Shown here in pieces: positions 9,813 through 17,749 of a stretch of 18,092 nt of DNA (position 1 is the first letter of the stretch; the number at the start of each line of letters is the position of its first letter). Made by a program: the position numbers and the translations under genes. Source of the DNA: Larix sibirica (lineage: Eukaryota > Streptophyta > Pinopsida > Pinales > Pinaceae); assembly GCA_004151065.3 (NCBI GenBank), contig NWUY0300007482.1, positions 25,253-43,344 on the forward strand, given 5' to 3'. Under the pieces are notes generated by a model. That model was not told the DNA's origin. It saw only the letters and a program-made list of their open reading frames with translations, and ran no database searches.

Positions 9813-10717
9813 TCACTATTTCCAATGCCAAAACAAGCAACTACAATCAACATCCCATTATGCACTCTCTCCTAACATATGAGTTGAAGCGAAGAAGCTC
9901 TTGATAGATGATGGGTTGGGTGATCTAGAAGCGCCAAGAGATTTGGTATGAGATATGCCCCATTGTTTGTACACAAAATCTCATGACCAAGATCTGGACA
10001 AAGTACAATAGCTACTGGTGCAATGTGAGTTGTCTTGGGTGCTGATGCAACATGACCACAAGGGTCTAGCTAGTAAAATGCCCTTACTGGTGCAATGTGA
10101 GTTGTCTTGGAAGCTAAGGCAACATGACCACAAGGGTCTGGCTAGTAAAGTGCCCCTGGCCTCTTGGAGTCTCACAAATATGATGTCTGAAGTAGTGTTA
10201 TTGTCTGCCTACCTCTTGATGCCTCTATTTGTCGGAAACACCAAAAAGAAATCTCTAATCTATTGGAAAGGATCTACACAGTGAAAAGGGTGAACTAAGC
10301 AAGATCTAAATCCAAGGACCTCCCTCTCGCATGGTTTCCTTTGAAAATTCCTTGGTTGTGCAAGGTTGGGTCATATCTACTACAAATAATTTTGGCTAGT
10401 TACATCTATACCCTTTATCCTATTGTTCATCACAAATACAATGATAGCAAAGCTTAAGATGATAACATTTGGTTGCTTATGTCAAGGTCAACCTATGGAG
10501 TAGCCGGGGCAAGGAAGACAAGAGGGAAAATTTTAAGGATCCATAATTTTCTTAAAGTGTAGAAACCTTGGTGAATCTTACTAAAATGTCGCCAAACATC
10601 TTAAAGTTAGCAATATTTTTGTAAAAATAGTCAAATTTCTAAAGATTTTATATAGTTTCTAGAAAATTTTGGCAATTTTAGAGAAAAATAATTTTATCCT
10701 ATAAGAAGATAAGATAG
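9813..10717 (+). other. Leader region of element B
   Basis: This lies between the primer binding site and the gag fragment of element B. Apart from the 72-bp tandem repeat at 10014-10157 and a frame through it (10018-10284), I see no coding sequence that I can assign. Confidence 0.45.
10014..10157 (+). repeat. Two tandem 72-bp units (24 codons)
   Basis: Unit 1 (10014-10085) and unit 2 (10086-10157) both start ACTGGTGCAATGTGAGTTGT and differ at only a few bases. Because 72 is a multiple of three, the plus-strand frame 10018-10284 stays open through both, giving VQCELSW..., then QHDHKGLASK twice. I do not recognise this peptide. The close match suggests a duplication younger than most of the decay around it. 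Confidence 0.8.
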
Positions 10718-11170
10718 GATAATCAAGCAAAATTTTCATAAAGTAGATTTTAACAAAAGTTTGACAATTCTAACCCAACATGATGGGTTACACAAATGGA
10801 ACACTACTTCCCCCTCCGCAGTATTATGAATGACCTGATGAAACTTCAGGTGGTTATGTTATATATGGATTTAGAGCATTGGCAATGGTTGCAATGGCAT
10901 AACAAGTCCTATGGGGGTTACACTCTATTCTCTGCCTCCCCTTACTACTATAGGTCAATTGCCAAAGGCGATCCTCGACCTCAGTTTGGTCGATCGAGTC
11001 ACTAAAGTTCCTTCCTAGTTTTACTATCTTTATATGCTCAAGGTTGCTTGGAGCCCGTTTGTGAAGGCCATCTATGCTCAATTTGAAACAAACATTTAGT
11101 TTTGGGGACAATTGACCAAGTTGTGCCCAACAAGTACAATCAAAGACAATATAGCAGCCTTCGAACAAGC
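10718..11170 (+). pseudogene. Element B gag fragment
   Basis: After a degraded start (KVDFNK, shift, then FDNSNPT, stop, WVTQMEHYFPLR), the open stretch reads NDLMKLQVVMLYMDLEHWQW and then LQWHNKSYGGY, matching the N-terminal gag core (..YF.I...L.V..LYL....WQW...). After about 118 bases of unmatched sequence (10925-11042) gag resumes in another frame: WSPFVKAIYAQFETN, a stop, then FWGQLTKLCPTSTIKDNIAA and FEQ. At about 11170 the reading stops at a junction with an inverted gag copy. The order and distance from the LTR at 9348 fit a single plus-strand element. The match to the copy at 15720-16417 supports the reading. Confidence 0.7.
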
Positions 11171-11492
11171 AGTGTTCCATTTGGGTAACCCATTATGTTA
11201 GGCCAAAACCATCAAACTTGTTCAAATCTACTTTAGGAAATTTGTCACATATTGTTTTGATTACACTGAAAGGGTGGCCTATTGTGATGCCCTCCTACAA
11301 ATGATTCACTACTAGCCTACTCCACTTGTGGCTCCTCCCTGGGTGATTGTGGCTAGAAGCTTAGAGAGCTATCCATGCATGGTAGCAATCGTAGCAATGC
11401 AGCTTTGCAAGGAGTCAATCTTAGCAACCGGTGTTGGCAAGTAATAAATCTGAGAGATAAGGCCTTCAATGTAAGTGACCAAGATTTTTTAA
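11171..11492 (-). pseudogene. Inverted gag N-terminal fragment
   Basis: On the minus strand this reads VAKIDSLQSCIATIATMHG, a stop, LSKLLATITQGGATSGVG, then after shifts KVDLNKFDGF and WVTQMEH. It aligns closely, base for base over most of its length, with 16383-16060, the start of the gag copy of element C. Its inner end (11171-11240) is an inverted copy of 10741-10808 in element B. Two gag pieces of one family therefore face each other at about 11170. Confidence 0.7.
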
Positions 11493-11495
11493 CAA

Positions 11496-11621
11496 ATGAC
11501 AGCTGAAAGAAAGTTGGAACAAATCACAACTGAACAACAAGAACATAGAAAACATAATTTAGCACAACAAGGAGCTTATCAAAAACGAAAACAGTCCTAC
11601 AAAAAACAAAAGTTTAGATGA
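11496..11621 (+). pseudogene. Short charged coil-like frame, copy 1
   Basis: A 41-codon frame starting at ATG 11496: AERKLEQITTEQQEHRKH, then QKRKQSYKKQKFR and TGA. The matching frame in unit 2 (11883-12002) reads LERKLEQMRAEQQHKKQK, then ERQRAYQQRKLSYPKKRFR and ends at the same place, but has no ATG. The peptide is a Lys/Arg/Gln-rich helix former. I do not recognise it, and it may be the end of a longer retroelement frame whose upstream part is gone. Confidence 0.3.
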
Positions 11622-11757
11622 TATCTATCAAATGATCAAATTCATCTCAAAGACATACATATACATAATGATATTCATCTACATATTTGATGTGACAACC
11701 CGCGAATGAAACCAACCTAGATCCATCTTAACTCCAGATCTACCATGCGTCGAGAAG

Positions 11758-11835
11758 GATCAAATCCCTCAAGGTGCAAACCCTTCATCAACTTTTACAC
11801 CCAAAAAAAAGGTTTGCACCTCAAGGGATTTGATC
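11758..11835. repeat. 25-bp inverted repeat (hairpin)
   Basis: Arm 1 (11758-11782, GATCAAATCCCTCAAGG...) and arm 2 (11811-11835) are reverse complements at 23 of 25 bases, around a 28-base loop rich in A. In the duplicated unit the corresponding arm 1 (12106-12130) is present but arm 2 stops after GGTTTGCA (12161-12168). The transcript would fold strongly in either direction. Confidence 0.75.
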
Positions 11836-12185
11836 CCTCTTGGTCAATCAAGTACCTTGGTCACTCATAAGCAATCAAGCACCTTGAAAGAAAGCTAGAA
11901 CAAATGAGAGCTGAACAACAACATAAAAAACAAAAGAGCTTAGAACGACAAAGAGCTTATCAACAAAGAAAATTATCCTACCCAAAAAAGAGGTTTAGAT
12001 GATATCTATCAAATGACCACATTCATCTCAAACACATACATATACATAATGATGATCAGCTACATATTTGATGTGAGCACTTGCGATTTAACCAGCCGAG
12101 AGGGATCAAATCTCTCGAGGTGCAAACCCTTCATCCAATTTTACACACTAAAAAAAAGGTTTGCAGATATTGCGACTAGTTACAT

Positions 12186-12258
12186 CCTTGGTTATAAATG
12201 TCATAAATATGCTAGGGGAGACACAACCTCTTTGAGGGGTTCCCTTTTTTAACCAAGG
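12186..12258. repeat. 73-bp segment with short terminal inverted repeats
   Basis: CCTTGGTTA at 12186-12194 pairs exactly with TAACCAAGG at 12250-12258, and pairing continues imperfectly inward. The interior has a partial second stem (around ACCTC...GAGGGGT). It could be a tiny foldback element. No clear target duplication flanks it. Confidence 0.35.
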
Positions 12259-12261
12259 TCC

Positions 12262-12400
12262 AAGACCCCTATGTCCAAATAAACTGCCTCATTTGGCTTC
12301 TAATTTGCCAACCTATTGTTCGATCTTTGAACATGGAAAATCTTAAGTTCTTCCAAGAAATCAAGATTCGGAAAAAATCTTTAAAGAAGTTATGGATAAC
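12262..12400 (-). pseudogene. Possible RNase H-like fragment
   Basis: On the minus strand about 12355-12280 reads EELKIFHVQRSNNRLAN, a stop, then NEAVYLDIGVLDLG. This resembles the C-terminal part of reverse-transcriptase-linked RNase H domains (..I.HV.R..N..AD.LAN.A), although the expected Asp after the Ala of that motif is not present. The fragment directly adjoins the 3-kb element inserted at 12401. It is short and the call is weak. Confidence 0.25.
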
Positions 12401-12599
12401 TGTCGGAACACACAATGATACTGAGAGGAAAGGGGGGGAGTGAATCAGTATCATGCAAATTTAACAATTTTTACTTCATTCAACATGTAACATTATCAAC
12501 TTGATCATAATCAACATAAAAACATTGTACTCTGAATGGAAACTCAAAAACATAAGATAAGAGAATTATTTATAGACACCAATCAGTTTACAATGTTTA

Positions 12600-12679
12600 T
12601 GGGAACCAACCCAAAGGAGACACCAATCCCCTGAATTTATGAGCACCAACTCAAAGGAGACAGCAATCCCCTGAATTTA
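12600..12679. repeat. Two 40-bp tandem units
   Basis: Units 12600-12639 and 12640-12679 share ACCAAC.CAAAGGAGACA and CAATCCCCTGAATTTA. They lie inside the 3-kb unit just before a second repeat array. Confidence 0.8.
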
Positions 12680-12680
12680 T

Positions 12681-12785
12681 TTCAAATTTGCTCAAAACAT
12701 ACTTCAAATCTGCTCAAGACATACTTCAAAATCTGCACGAGACATACTTCAAAATATGCCCTTAAGAAATGCTTCAAATCTACCC
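12681..12785. repeat. Four to five tandem units of 22-25 bp
   Basis: Units start TTCAAAT.TGCTCAA.ACATAC at 12681, 12703, 12725 and 12748, with a partial fifth at 12773. Divergence rises from left to right. Confidence 0.75.
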
Positions 12786-12962
12786 TTCGCTTGTTATCCC
12801 CTGCCTTGCACCACCCAGCCACCCTGAAGACAATTTCATATGATTTGCTAACACAAAACCGTTGCACAGTTGGCTCACGTGTCAATTTGTACCCAGAACA
12901 CAGTCCTCATTCTTCATTTTTACACAAAATATAGCTTCTCAATAGCGTTATTCAATTTCTGC

Positions 12963-13060
12963 AACACCCTTCTGTTCCTGTGACACCCTTTTGTTCCTGT
13001 GACACCCTTAAATTCCTATAACACACTTGAATTCCTGCAATGTGTTCTTTAAATTTCTGT
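12963..13060. repeat. Four 19-bp tandem units plus degenerate copies
   Basis: Exact 19-base spacing at 12963, 12982, 13001 and 13020 with consensus (G/A)ACACCCTT.TGTTCCTGT; later copies from 13039 are longer and more diverged. Located inside the 3-kb unit. Confidence 0.8.
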
Positions 13061-13992
13061 TGTGCACTTCCTGTAATCTTAAAGCCAAGCAAAAGATATA
13101 CTCTACAATTTCAGAATCATGAACACACCCCTCAAAATCACTACTAGTATCAGAGCTTTCACGCAACTTGCAATTTCATTTCACACACCATCCACCAAAT
13201 TCACAATCTCATGCTCACAGAGGTTTCAACTTCGAATCCCAGTACCCTGTATCTCATGGACAGATCTTTCTTACTAATTCATTCATGCCCAACATTTCTG
13301 CATGAATTGACTGCCTGTTCAGAGCTTCTACTCAACCCATAATTCATGTACAAATTTGTTGTCTGTACATAGCTTCCATGCAACCTGTAATTTCACATTA
13401 AAATCTGCCCAAATACATACCCAGAGATTTCTCAACAAATCGTAGCCTGTTCATTCTTCGCAATTTGATCACATCACCTGCAATTTCAAAACCCACCAAG
13501 ATATCCTGCAATTTCAGAGCCATACAAATAAGAGAATACCCCTGCGATCTCAGAAATCAGAGCATTGACAAGTCAAGACATATACGCCATCGACTGATTT
13601 CATAATTCAACCCAGATCAACGAAAGATGGGTTTCATTTTGTTTATCAGAGCTCAGCTCAGTCTTTCACAATTCGGCTCCCACGTATTTCAGAGAATTGC
13701 CCAGAAAATTAATTCGTTGTTTTATCTCAAAGCTCAGACTCCACACATCCAGTTCCTATCCTATCTTGCTATTTGTTCATTTTCGATCTACAATACCTGC
13801 ATTAAAAAGAAAAACAACCAGAAACTCCAAGTAACTCAATGTTCCCAGAACCACGATTTAGAGCTCCAACATATCATCCTCAGATTGCATTTATTTTCAC
13901 CTCTTCGCTGCACTTCCCTTGTACCTTCACTAGTTCTATTTTCTTCACTTCATTTGCTTGTGTTATTTTTTCAAATGAGGGCGCATTCCTTT

Positions 13993-14000
13993 TATTTATA
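13993..14000 (+). promoter_or_regulatory. TATA-like box in the 3-kb unit
   Basis: TATTTATA followed by CACTTCA. It is the best TATA match in the unit, but its use as a promoter is not shown by anything else in the sequence. Confidence 0.3.
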
Positions 14001-14271
14001 CACTTCAATGCCTCTTAGTAGAGCCGACCTGTCTAGGGAAGGTGTAAAAATTTCACTGCTTTCCCACTCCCGGTTTCAAGTTTGTTTCAGAACATCAGTT
14101 TAATGCCCAACCCCATTCATATATGACTGCTGCAAATGAGTTTTTCACACATAAAACATTCTGTAGCTTGAAACACTATGGAAAATTTACAATTTTAATG
14201 AGCAGAAATTAAACTCCGTCACACACATTAAAAATTCAGACTCAGAATTTTTGGGCCAATGCCCCAGGAAA

Positions 14272-14290
14272 AACCCCCGTTGGGGGAAAC
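14272..14290. repeat. Short G/C hairpin
   Basis: CCCCC and GGGGG flank a short centre (cgtt region) in an otherwise AT-rich part of the 3-kb unit. Confidence 0.45.
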
Positions 14291-14898
14291 CTGTGAGAGA
14301 GAATTCTTCTTTATTTTCTTCAATAAAATTAAATTACAGCAGTGAAATACTATGCAAATTTGGAAAACTTATCTCAACCAAAGACAATCAATACTCTGCC
14401 TTGGAAACTGTGCTGAAGACAGCCTCGTTTTCTGTGCAATTACAGCATCAAAATCCATGCCTTCTCACCACTGTACGTACTGTTTCTCAGTCTGAATTTC
14501 CCCTCGAATTTCATGCCAGGTTCAGACTTTCTCCTCGGTATATGTGCCCACAGCTACAGACATTAATTACCTTGAATTTCATGCCCTTCTCAGACTTCGA
14601 ATTCGTGCCAGTCAGCTACATGAATGTGCTGTATGGACTGCTCATTTAATGTTGCCTGCTTCTCAAAAATTGTGTCAGTAGCCTTGGGAATCGTGCTGAT
14701 GTCCTTCACCTTGATTTCTGTGCTGTTTAACTGCTGTACGAACTGCCTAGGAATTTGTGCCCTTGGTTCTCTCTCTCTCCTCAAGCTCGACCTCTCGTCT
14801 CAAGAACTCGACTTGCTCTCCAAATCTCTTGGAAGAATGAATGCCTCTTCTCATGCCCCTTTGACTTTTTGTTTGATTAATGAGGGTACCCGAATGGA

Positions 14899-14931
14899 CA
14901 CAAGATCCAAGGGCCCACATTGGATCTTGTG
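14899..14931. repeat. Perfect 12-bp hairpin with 9-base loop
   Basis: CACAAGATCCAA (14899-14910) pairs exactly with TTGGATCTTGTG (14920-14931) around GGGCCCACA. It could act as a fold or processing signal in a transcript of the unit. There is no U-run directly after it. Confidence 0.75.
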
Positions 14932-15099
14932 AAGACAAATCAATGGATGAGATCAATGCACTTTTATCTCCATAAAAAAAAAATTCTCACCTCATTAACT
15001 ATTTAAAAAGTCACTTTACATCTCAGAAAGTGAAATTAAATACACATCTCAGATTCTCATGTAATTAATCCAAGGGTCATGCCACTTTACCCCTTTTAG

Positions 15100-15122
15100 T
15101 GACTTAGGCACAAAGTCACTAG
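15100..15122. repeat. 7-bp inverted repeat
   Basis: AGTGACT and AGTCACT, around a 9-base centre, lie in the last 350 bases of the 3-kb unit. Related TCACT words occur again nearby. Confidence 0.5.
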
Positions 15123-15224
15123 GGGAACACTTTCCTAGGTACAAAATCAACAGAAGGAGGCTGACTTGTATTTGCCTGTGTCACTTCAAACTGCAACGTT
15201 GCTTTGTGGAGGGAGGGCCGACTA

Positions 15225-15395
15225 GTGATGTTTTGCTTCAACATTGTTTCATGTCACTTCAATCTATCTTCAATGTTCATAACACTTCAAACGTTTTTGC
15301 TTCAATATACCTCAACATTGCTCCAAGGCTATTATCAAGACACTTCAACATTATTTAATTCATTAATCCATGACACTTGCTTCAAGTAGCTTCAT
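15225..15395. repeat. Degenerate CTTCAA-rich repeat
   Basis: The words CTTCAA, TCAACATT and TTGCTTCAA recur about every 15-25 bases up to the right end of the 3-kb unit. Too diverged to define a fixed unit. Confidence 0.5.
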
Positions 15396-15451
15396 AATGA
15401 TTCTTCTTTACTAAGGTTGACATTAATGACAACCAAATATCCAACAATGAC

Positions 15452-15719
15452 AGTGCCCCTTCCTTGGCGTTCTTATTCCACACTTATTTAAGAATAAGGA
15501 AGGAATCACCAAAATCACACCCTGCTTAACATTGAGGGACTAAAAAATAATTGAGCCATAGAGAAGGACAAACAGCTACACTTGATTATTCGTTGTTATT
15601 CCTAATCCCCAAGAATAGCTCGATTCTCAATGTCCTTCAGGGCCAACAAGAACCACCCTAGGCCGCACCTACCACCCTTATGAGCAAAATAATGTTATCC
15701 TAAAATTTTCCCTAGAAGT
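15452..15719. other. No gene assigned
   Basis: On the minus strand this should hold the end of the gag of element C and its zinc knuckle, but no CCHC pattern can be traced. The 3-kb unit ends just to the left, so the element C sequence may have been interrupted there. Confidence 0.4.
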
Positions 15720-16417
15720 AGATGAAGTGGTTGTAGGGACAGAAGTGGGGCATGAGAAGGGAACAAAAATTGGTCTTTTGATCACTGATATAACATTCTT
15801 TGAAAAAAGATCAGTCATGCCCTCTGTGCGAATTTCCAATTCTTTGAAGACCATTATAAGCTATTCAACTATGCTTCTTTGGTGCAACTTGGTCAACAAT
15901 CCCAAAATATGAGTTATGTTTCACGGCAAGCATAGATGGCCTTCACAAACTGACTCCATCCAATGTACTCTTCATAGGTCTTCTTATGACATTGCCACTA
16001 TTGCCAACATTCTTGATACGAGTATACCACATTTTCATCAAGTCATCAGTAATATTGTTGAGGGACAGGTAGTGTTTGATTTGGGTAACCCATCATGTCA
16101 ATTCAAAACCATCAAACTTGGTCAGATCTACTTTAGGAAATTTGTCACATATTGTTTTGATTACCCAGAAGACTGGCCTAGTCCGATGCCCTCTTCCTAC
16201 AAATGATTCACTTCTAGCCTATTCCGATTGCGGCTCCTCCCCGTGTGATTGTGGCTAGAAGCTTAGAGAGCTATCCATGCATAGTTGCTATCATACCAAC
16301 ACAGCTTTCAAGGAGTCAATCTTAGCAACCTGTGTTTGCAAGTAATCAATCCAAGAGATCTGGTTTTCGATGAGTGACCAAGTTTTCTAGTTGGGTGATC
16401 ATAGTATCCATGGTCAT
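15720..16417 (-). pseudogene. Element C gag pseudogene
   Basis: The minus-strand reading starts near ATG 16417: MTMDTMITQLENLVTH, then after shifts VAKIDSLKA, IATMHG, LSKLLATITRGGAAIGIG, KVDLTKFDGF, WVTQIKHYLSL, DDLMK, then WSQFVKAIYA, TKLHQ, FKELEIRTEGMTDLF and KECYISDQK (15800-15774). This is a complete run through the N-terminal and core gag blocks of the same family as element B. Stops and several frameshifts show a dead copy. Unlike the pieces near 11 kb it is continuous and in one orientation, so it serves as the local reference for them. No LTR was found upstream. Confidence 0.75.
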
Positions 16418-16489
16418 GTTTCTAGTGGATGAAATGGGATCCTGTGTTCACCAGAGGGATCATGAAGTTTTCCAGTGGGGTGATCCTAT
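16381..16489. repeat. Direct repeat of a 24-bp gag-start segment, 85 bp apart
   Basis: AGTTTTCTAGTTGGGTGATC (16381) and AGTTTTCCAGTGGGGTGATC (16466) are near copies. On the minus strand they correspond to ITQLENL and ITPLENF, so the start of the element C gag appears to have been duplicated in tandem. Confidence 0.65.
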
Positions 16490-16798
16490 TCTCCCAAGTT
16501 AATAAAATATTAAAAGGTCAGATGCAGGAACTTCAACTGACATTTCAAAGAACCGAAACAGCTTTCAGACTTGCTTCCAAACCGAAGAAGATTTCTCTTA
16601 GTGACAGCCAAAACATTGAGCTTGATTTGCTCATTTTCATACTATGGAATGCAATCCCTGAGTGGCTGATGGATAACACCGCTAAGTCTTCAACCTGCTA
16701 CTGGCACTCAATCCTCTATTACCAGATTTTTCCCAGTGACCTCAAGTATTAGGAAAGTGTTATCTAGTTGCTCTGGGCTTCTTCCCAGGATCATCCAG

Positions 16799-17284
16799 TT
16801 AGGCCCCTAGATCATATCCCAAGGAAATTCTCCAGTAGTATATAGGACATGTGTCTGTGGTAGAAGGGAAATATGGAGTTTCCTCCTTTTCTATGGTGGC
16901 ATGTTCACCCAATATGCCTCCCAAGGCTGCTGCTTCTTCCTCTTCTACATCTATTTCTTCTCCTATTGTGACTTTGGGCTAGGCCACCCTTACAATGTAT
17001 TGATGAATGCATTCAATTACTTCCTGTTTTTTTGTTGCTATTATGTTGCTTCTTTCCTTACCCTTTTAGCTTCTAGCTTTGGGATTTGCTTTTCAACTCC
17101 CACAGCTTGTTATTATTGGTATACTTTCAGTTTCAAGTCCCATTGACCTATTTTTTGGTCATTTGTGGATATTAATTACATGATCTATATTATCAACATC
17201 TAGATCAAAAGAGTAACTCAAACTTTTGAAATAAGCAGTTTCCAATCCTGTAACCTTGACATAAACAAGAAAGCCTTTCTTCGT
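16799..17284 (-). pseudogene. Decayed 162-codon frame upstream of the element C gag
   Basis: A single minus-strand frame from 17284 to a TAA at 16801-16799 is interrupted only by TGA (17161-17159), TGA (17095-17093), TAA (17068-17066) and TAG (16981-16979), with no frameshift. Readable parts are FLVYVKVTGLETAYFKSL, SFDLDVDNIDHVINIHK, ERSNIIATKKQEVIECIHQY, VTIGEEIDVEEEEAAALGGI and EETPYFPSTTDTCPIYYW. The acidic EEEE stretch and even composition suggest a former protein. I do not recognise the family. Position and strand fit an extra frame of element C, but it is also inside the presumed flippase intron. Confidence 0.45.
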
Positions 17285-17500
17285 CTAAAAAATTTGTGAT
17301 CGTCTTACCTGAAGAAAAATATCACCTTAATTTATCTCAAAACTGAGCCTTTTTTTCATAGAATGGACTTGGGCTATTACTAAAAGGCAAACTACTATTG
17401 ACTTAAATACCAAGCTATATAATAGAAATTGATTGACAATCTGATGCGAGTCTTGTTTCCTTGCAGCATTCCAATAAACATTAATAAGGAAGAAGGATAA

Positions 17501-17506
17501 ACATAC
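17501..17506 (-). promoter_or_regulatory. 5' splice site of the flippase exon
   Basis: CGG is followed by GTATGT (17506-17501) on the minus strand, a good donor that splits the reading between complete codons (phase 0). It agrees with the next residue expected in ALA3 proteins, a Gly that would come from the following exon. Confidence 0.7.
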
Positions 17507-17613
17507 CCGCAGCAATATTTGATTTGGCGAAAGAGGCAATGTCTGTTTCCCAATAATAAGATTACCAGTAAAAGTATAGAGTGAGTTATTTGGCTGCTCG
17601 CATTGAATTTCTC
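17507..17613 (-). CDS. ALA3-like: One exon of an ALA3-like P4-ATPase (phospholipid flippase)
   Basis: P4-ATPases move phospholipids from the outer to the cytosolic leaflet of secretory-pathway membranes and work with an ALIS/CDC50 partner. The exon translates as [18 protein letters not shown] and then [17 protein letters not shown], which closely matches plant ALA3 in the actuator-domain region just after the DGETNLK motif (recalled, not aligned). The minus strand has a long T-rich tract and TTTTTTTCCAG before the exon and CTGCGG followed by GTATGTTTAT after it, both good plant splice sites. The 107 bases are two bases completing a Gly codon plus 35 full codons, as expected of an internal exon. 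The exon has no stop or shift. Neighbouring exons (DGETNLK before, GCSLRNTEY after) are not visible in the window. The gene may be intact with very long introns, or this may be a relic. Confidence 0.85.
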
Positions 17614-17650
17614 CTGGAAAAAAATGAAAGAAAAAACTCATCATACAATA
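17614..17650 (-). promoter_or_regulatory. 3' splice site and polypyrimidine tract
   Basis: Read on the minus strand, a T-rich run (about 17643-17618) leads to CCAG, with the AG at 17615-17614, directly before the flippase exon. A possible branch region (GAATTACTAT) lies about 40 bases upstream of the AG. Confidence 0.7.
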
Positions 17651-17749
17651 GTAATTCAACACAGCAAATGGCAAGGCAATCAAATCACTAAAAGAAAATT
17701 TTCATAGACTCAAAACACACAGTTAATGAATTGCCAACAACGGATCGAA

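Larger units (their letters stand above)
11496..12168 (+). repeat. Tandem duplication, period about 381 bp
   Basis: Unit 1 runs from 11496 to about 11820 and unit 2 from about 11880 to 12168. Shared blocks include TTTAGATGATATCTATCAAA, ACATACATATACATAATGAT, CTACATATTTGATGTGA and AAAAAAAAGGTTTGCA. Each unit holds a short Lys/Gln/Glu-rich open frame ending at the same TGA (11496-11621 and 11883-12002). The units differ at perhaps a fifth of positions by eye and unit 1 has extra sequence near its end. Confidence 0.75.
12401..15446. mobile_element. 3.05-kb non-coding TG...CA unit: long solo LTR or non-autonomous LTR element
   Basis: The unit begins TGTCGGAACAC and ends ATATCCAACA, a near-symmetrical TGT(C/T)GG...CCAACA pair as at LTR ends. 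It is flanked by ATAAC (12396-12400) and ATGAC (15447-15451), a 5-bp target duplication with one mismatch. Inside are tandem repeats, hairpins and a TATA-like box (TATTTATA, 13993-14000) but no gag or pol motif, no internal LTR pair and no primer binding site that I can find. That fits one very long LTR left by recombination, or a large element without genes. Strand is assumed from nothing stronger than the TATA box, so I leave it open. The run of G at 12432-12438 followed by TGAATCAGTATC near the start is also distinctive. Confidence 0.6.

Noticed and set aside
10854-11180. 108-codon minus-strand open frame
   Set aside because: It is the antisense of the element B gag. It briefly looked like an inverted homologue of 15840-16025, but element C gag is itself on the minus strand, so the plus-strand reading at this site is the real one.
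13627-14103. 158-codon plus-strand open frame
   Set aside because: It lies inside the repeat-rich 3-kb unit, is low in complexity and matches nothing known. It is likely chance in pyrimidine-rich sequence.
14899-14931. Rho-independent terminator
   Set aside because: There is a clean stem but no following T-run, and bacterial termination does not apply to this plant DNA.
14251-14956. Open frames on both strands (64-132 codons)
   Set aside because: Non-coding part of the 3-kb unit; no family match and overlapping frames on both strands.
16429-16752. 107-codon plus-strand open frame
   Set aside because: It overlaps, on the opposite strand, the duplicated gag start of element C, and I recognise no motif. 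Another minus-strand frame is also open across much of it, so openness alone is weak evidence.
17327-17683. 118-codon minus-strand open frame taken as one protein
   Set aside because: Only the middle 107 bases match ALA3. Its ends are translated intron, as the polypyrimidine tract with AG and the GTATGT donor show.
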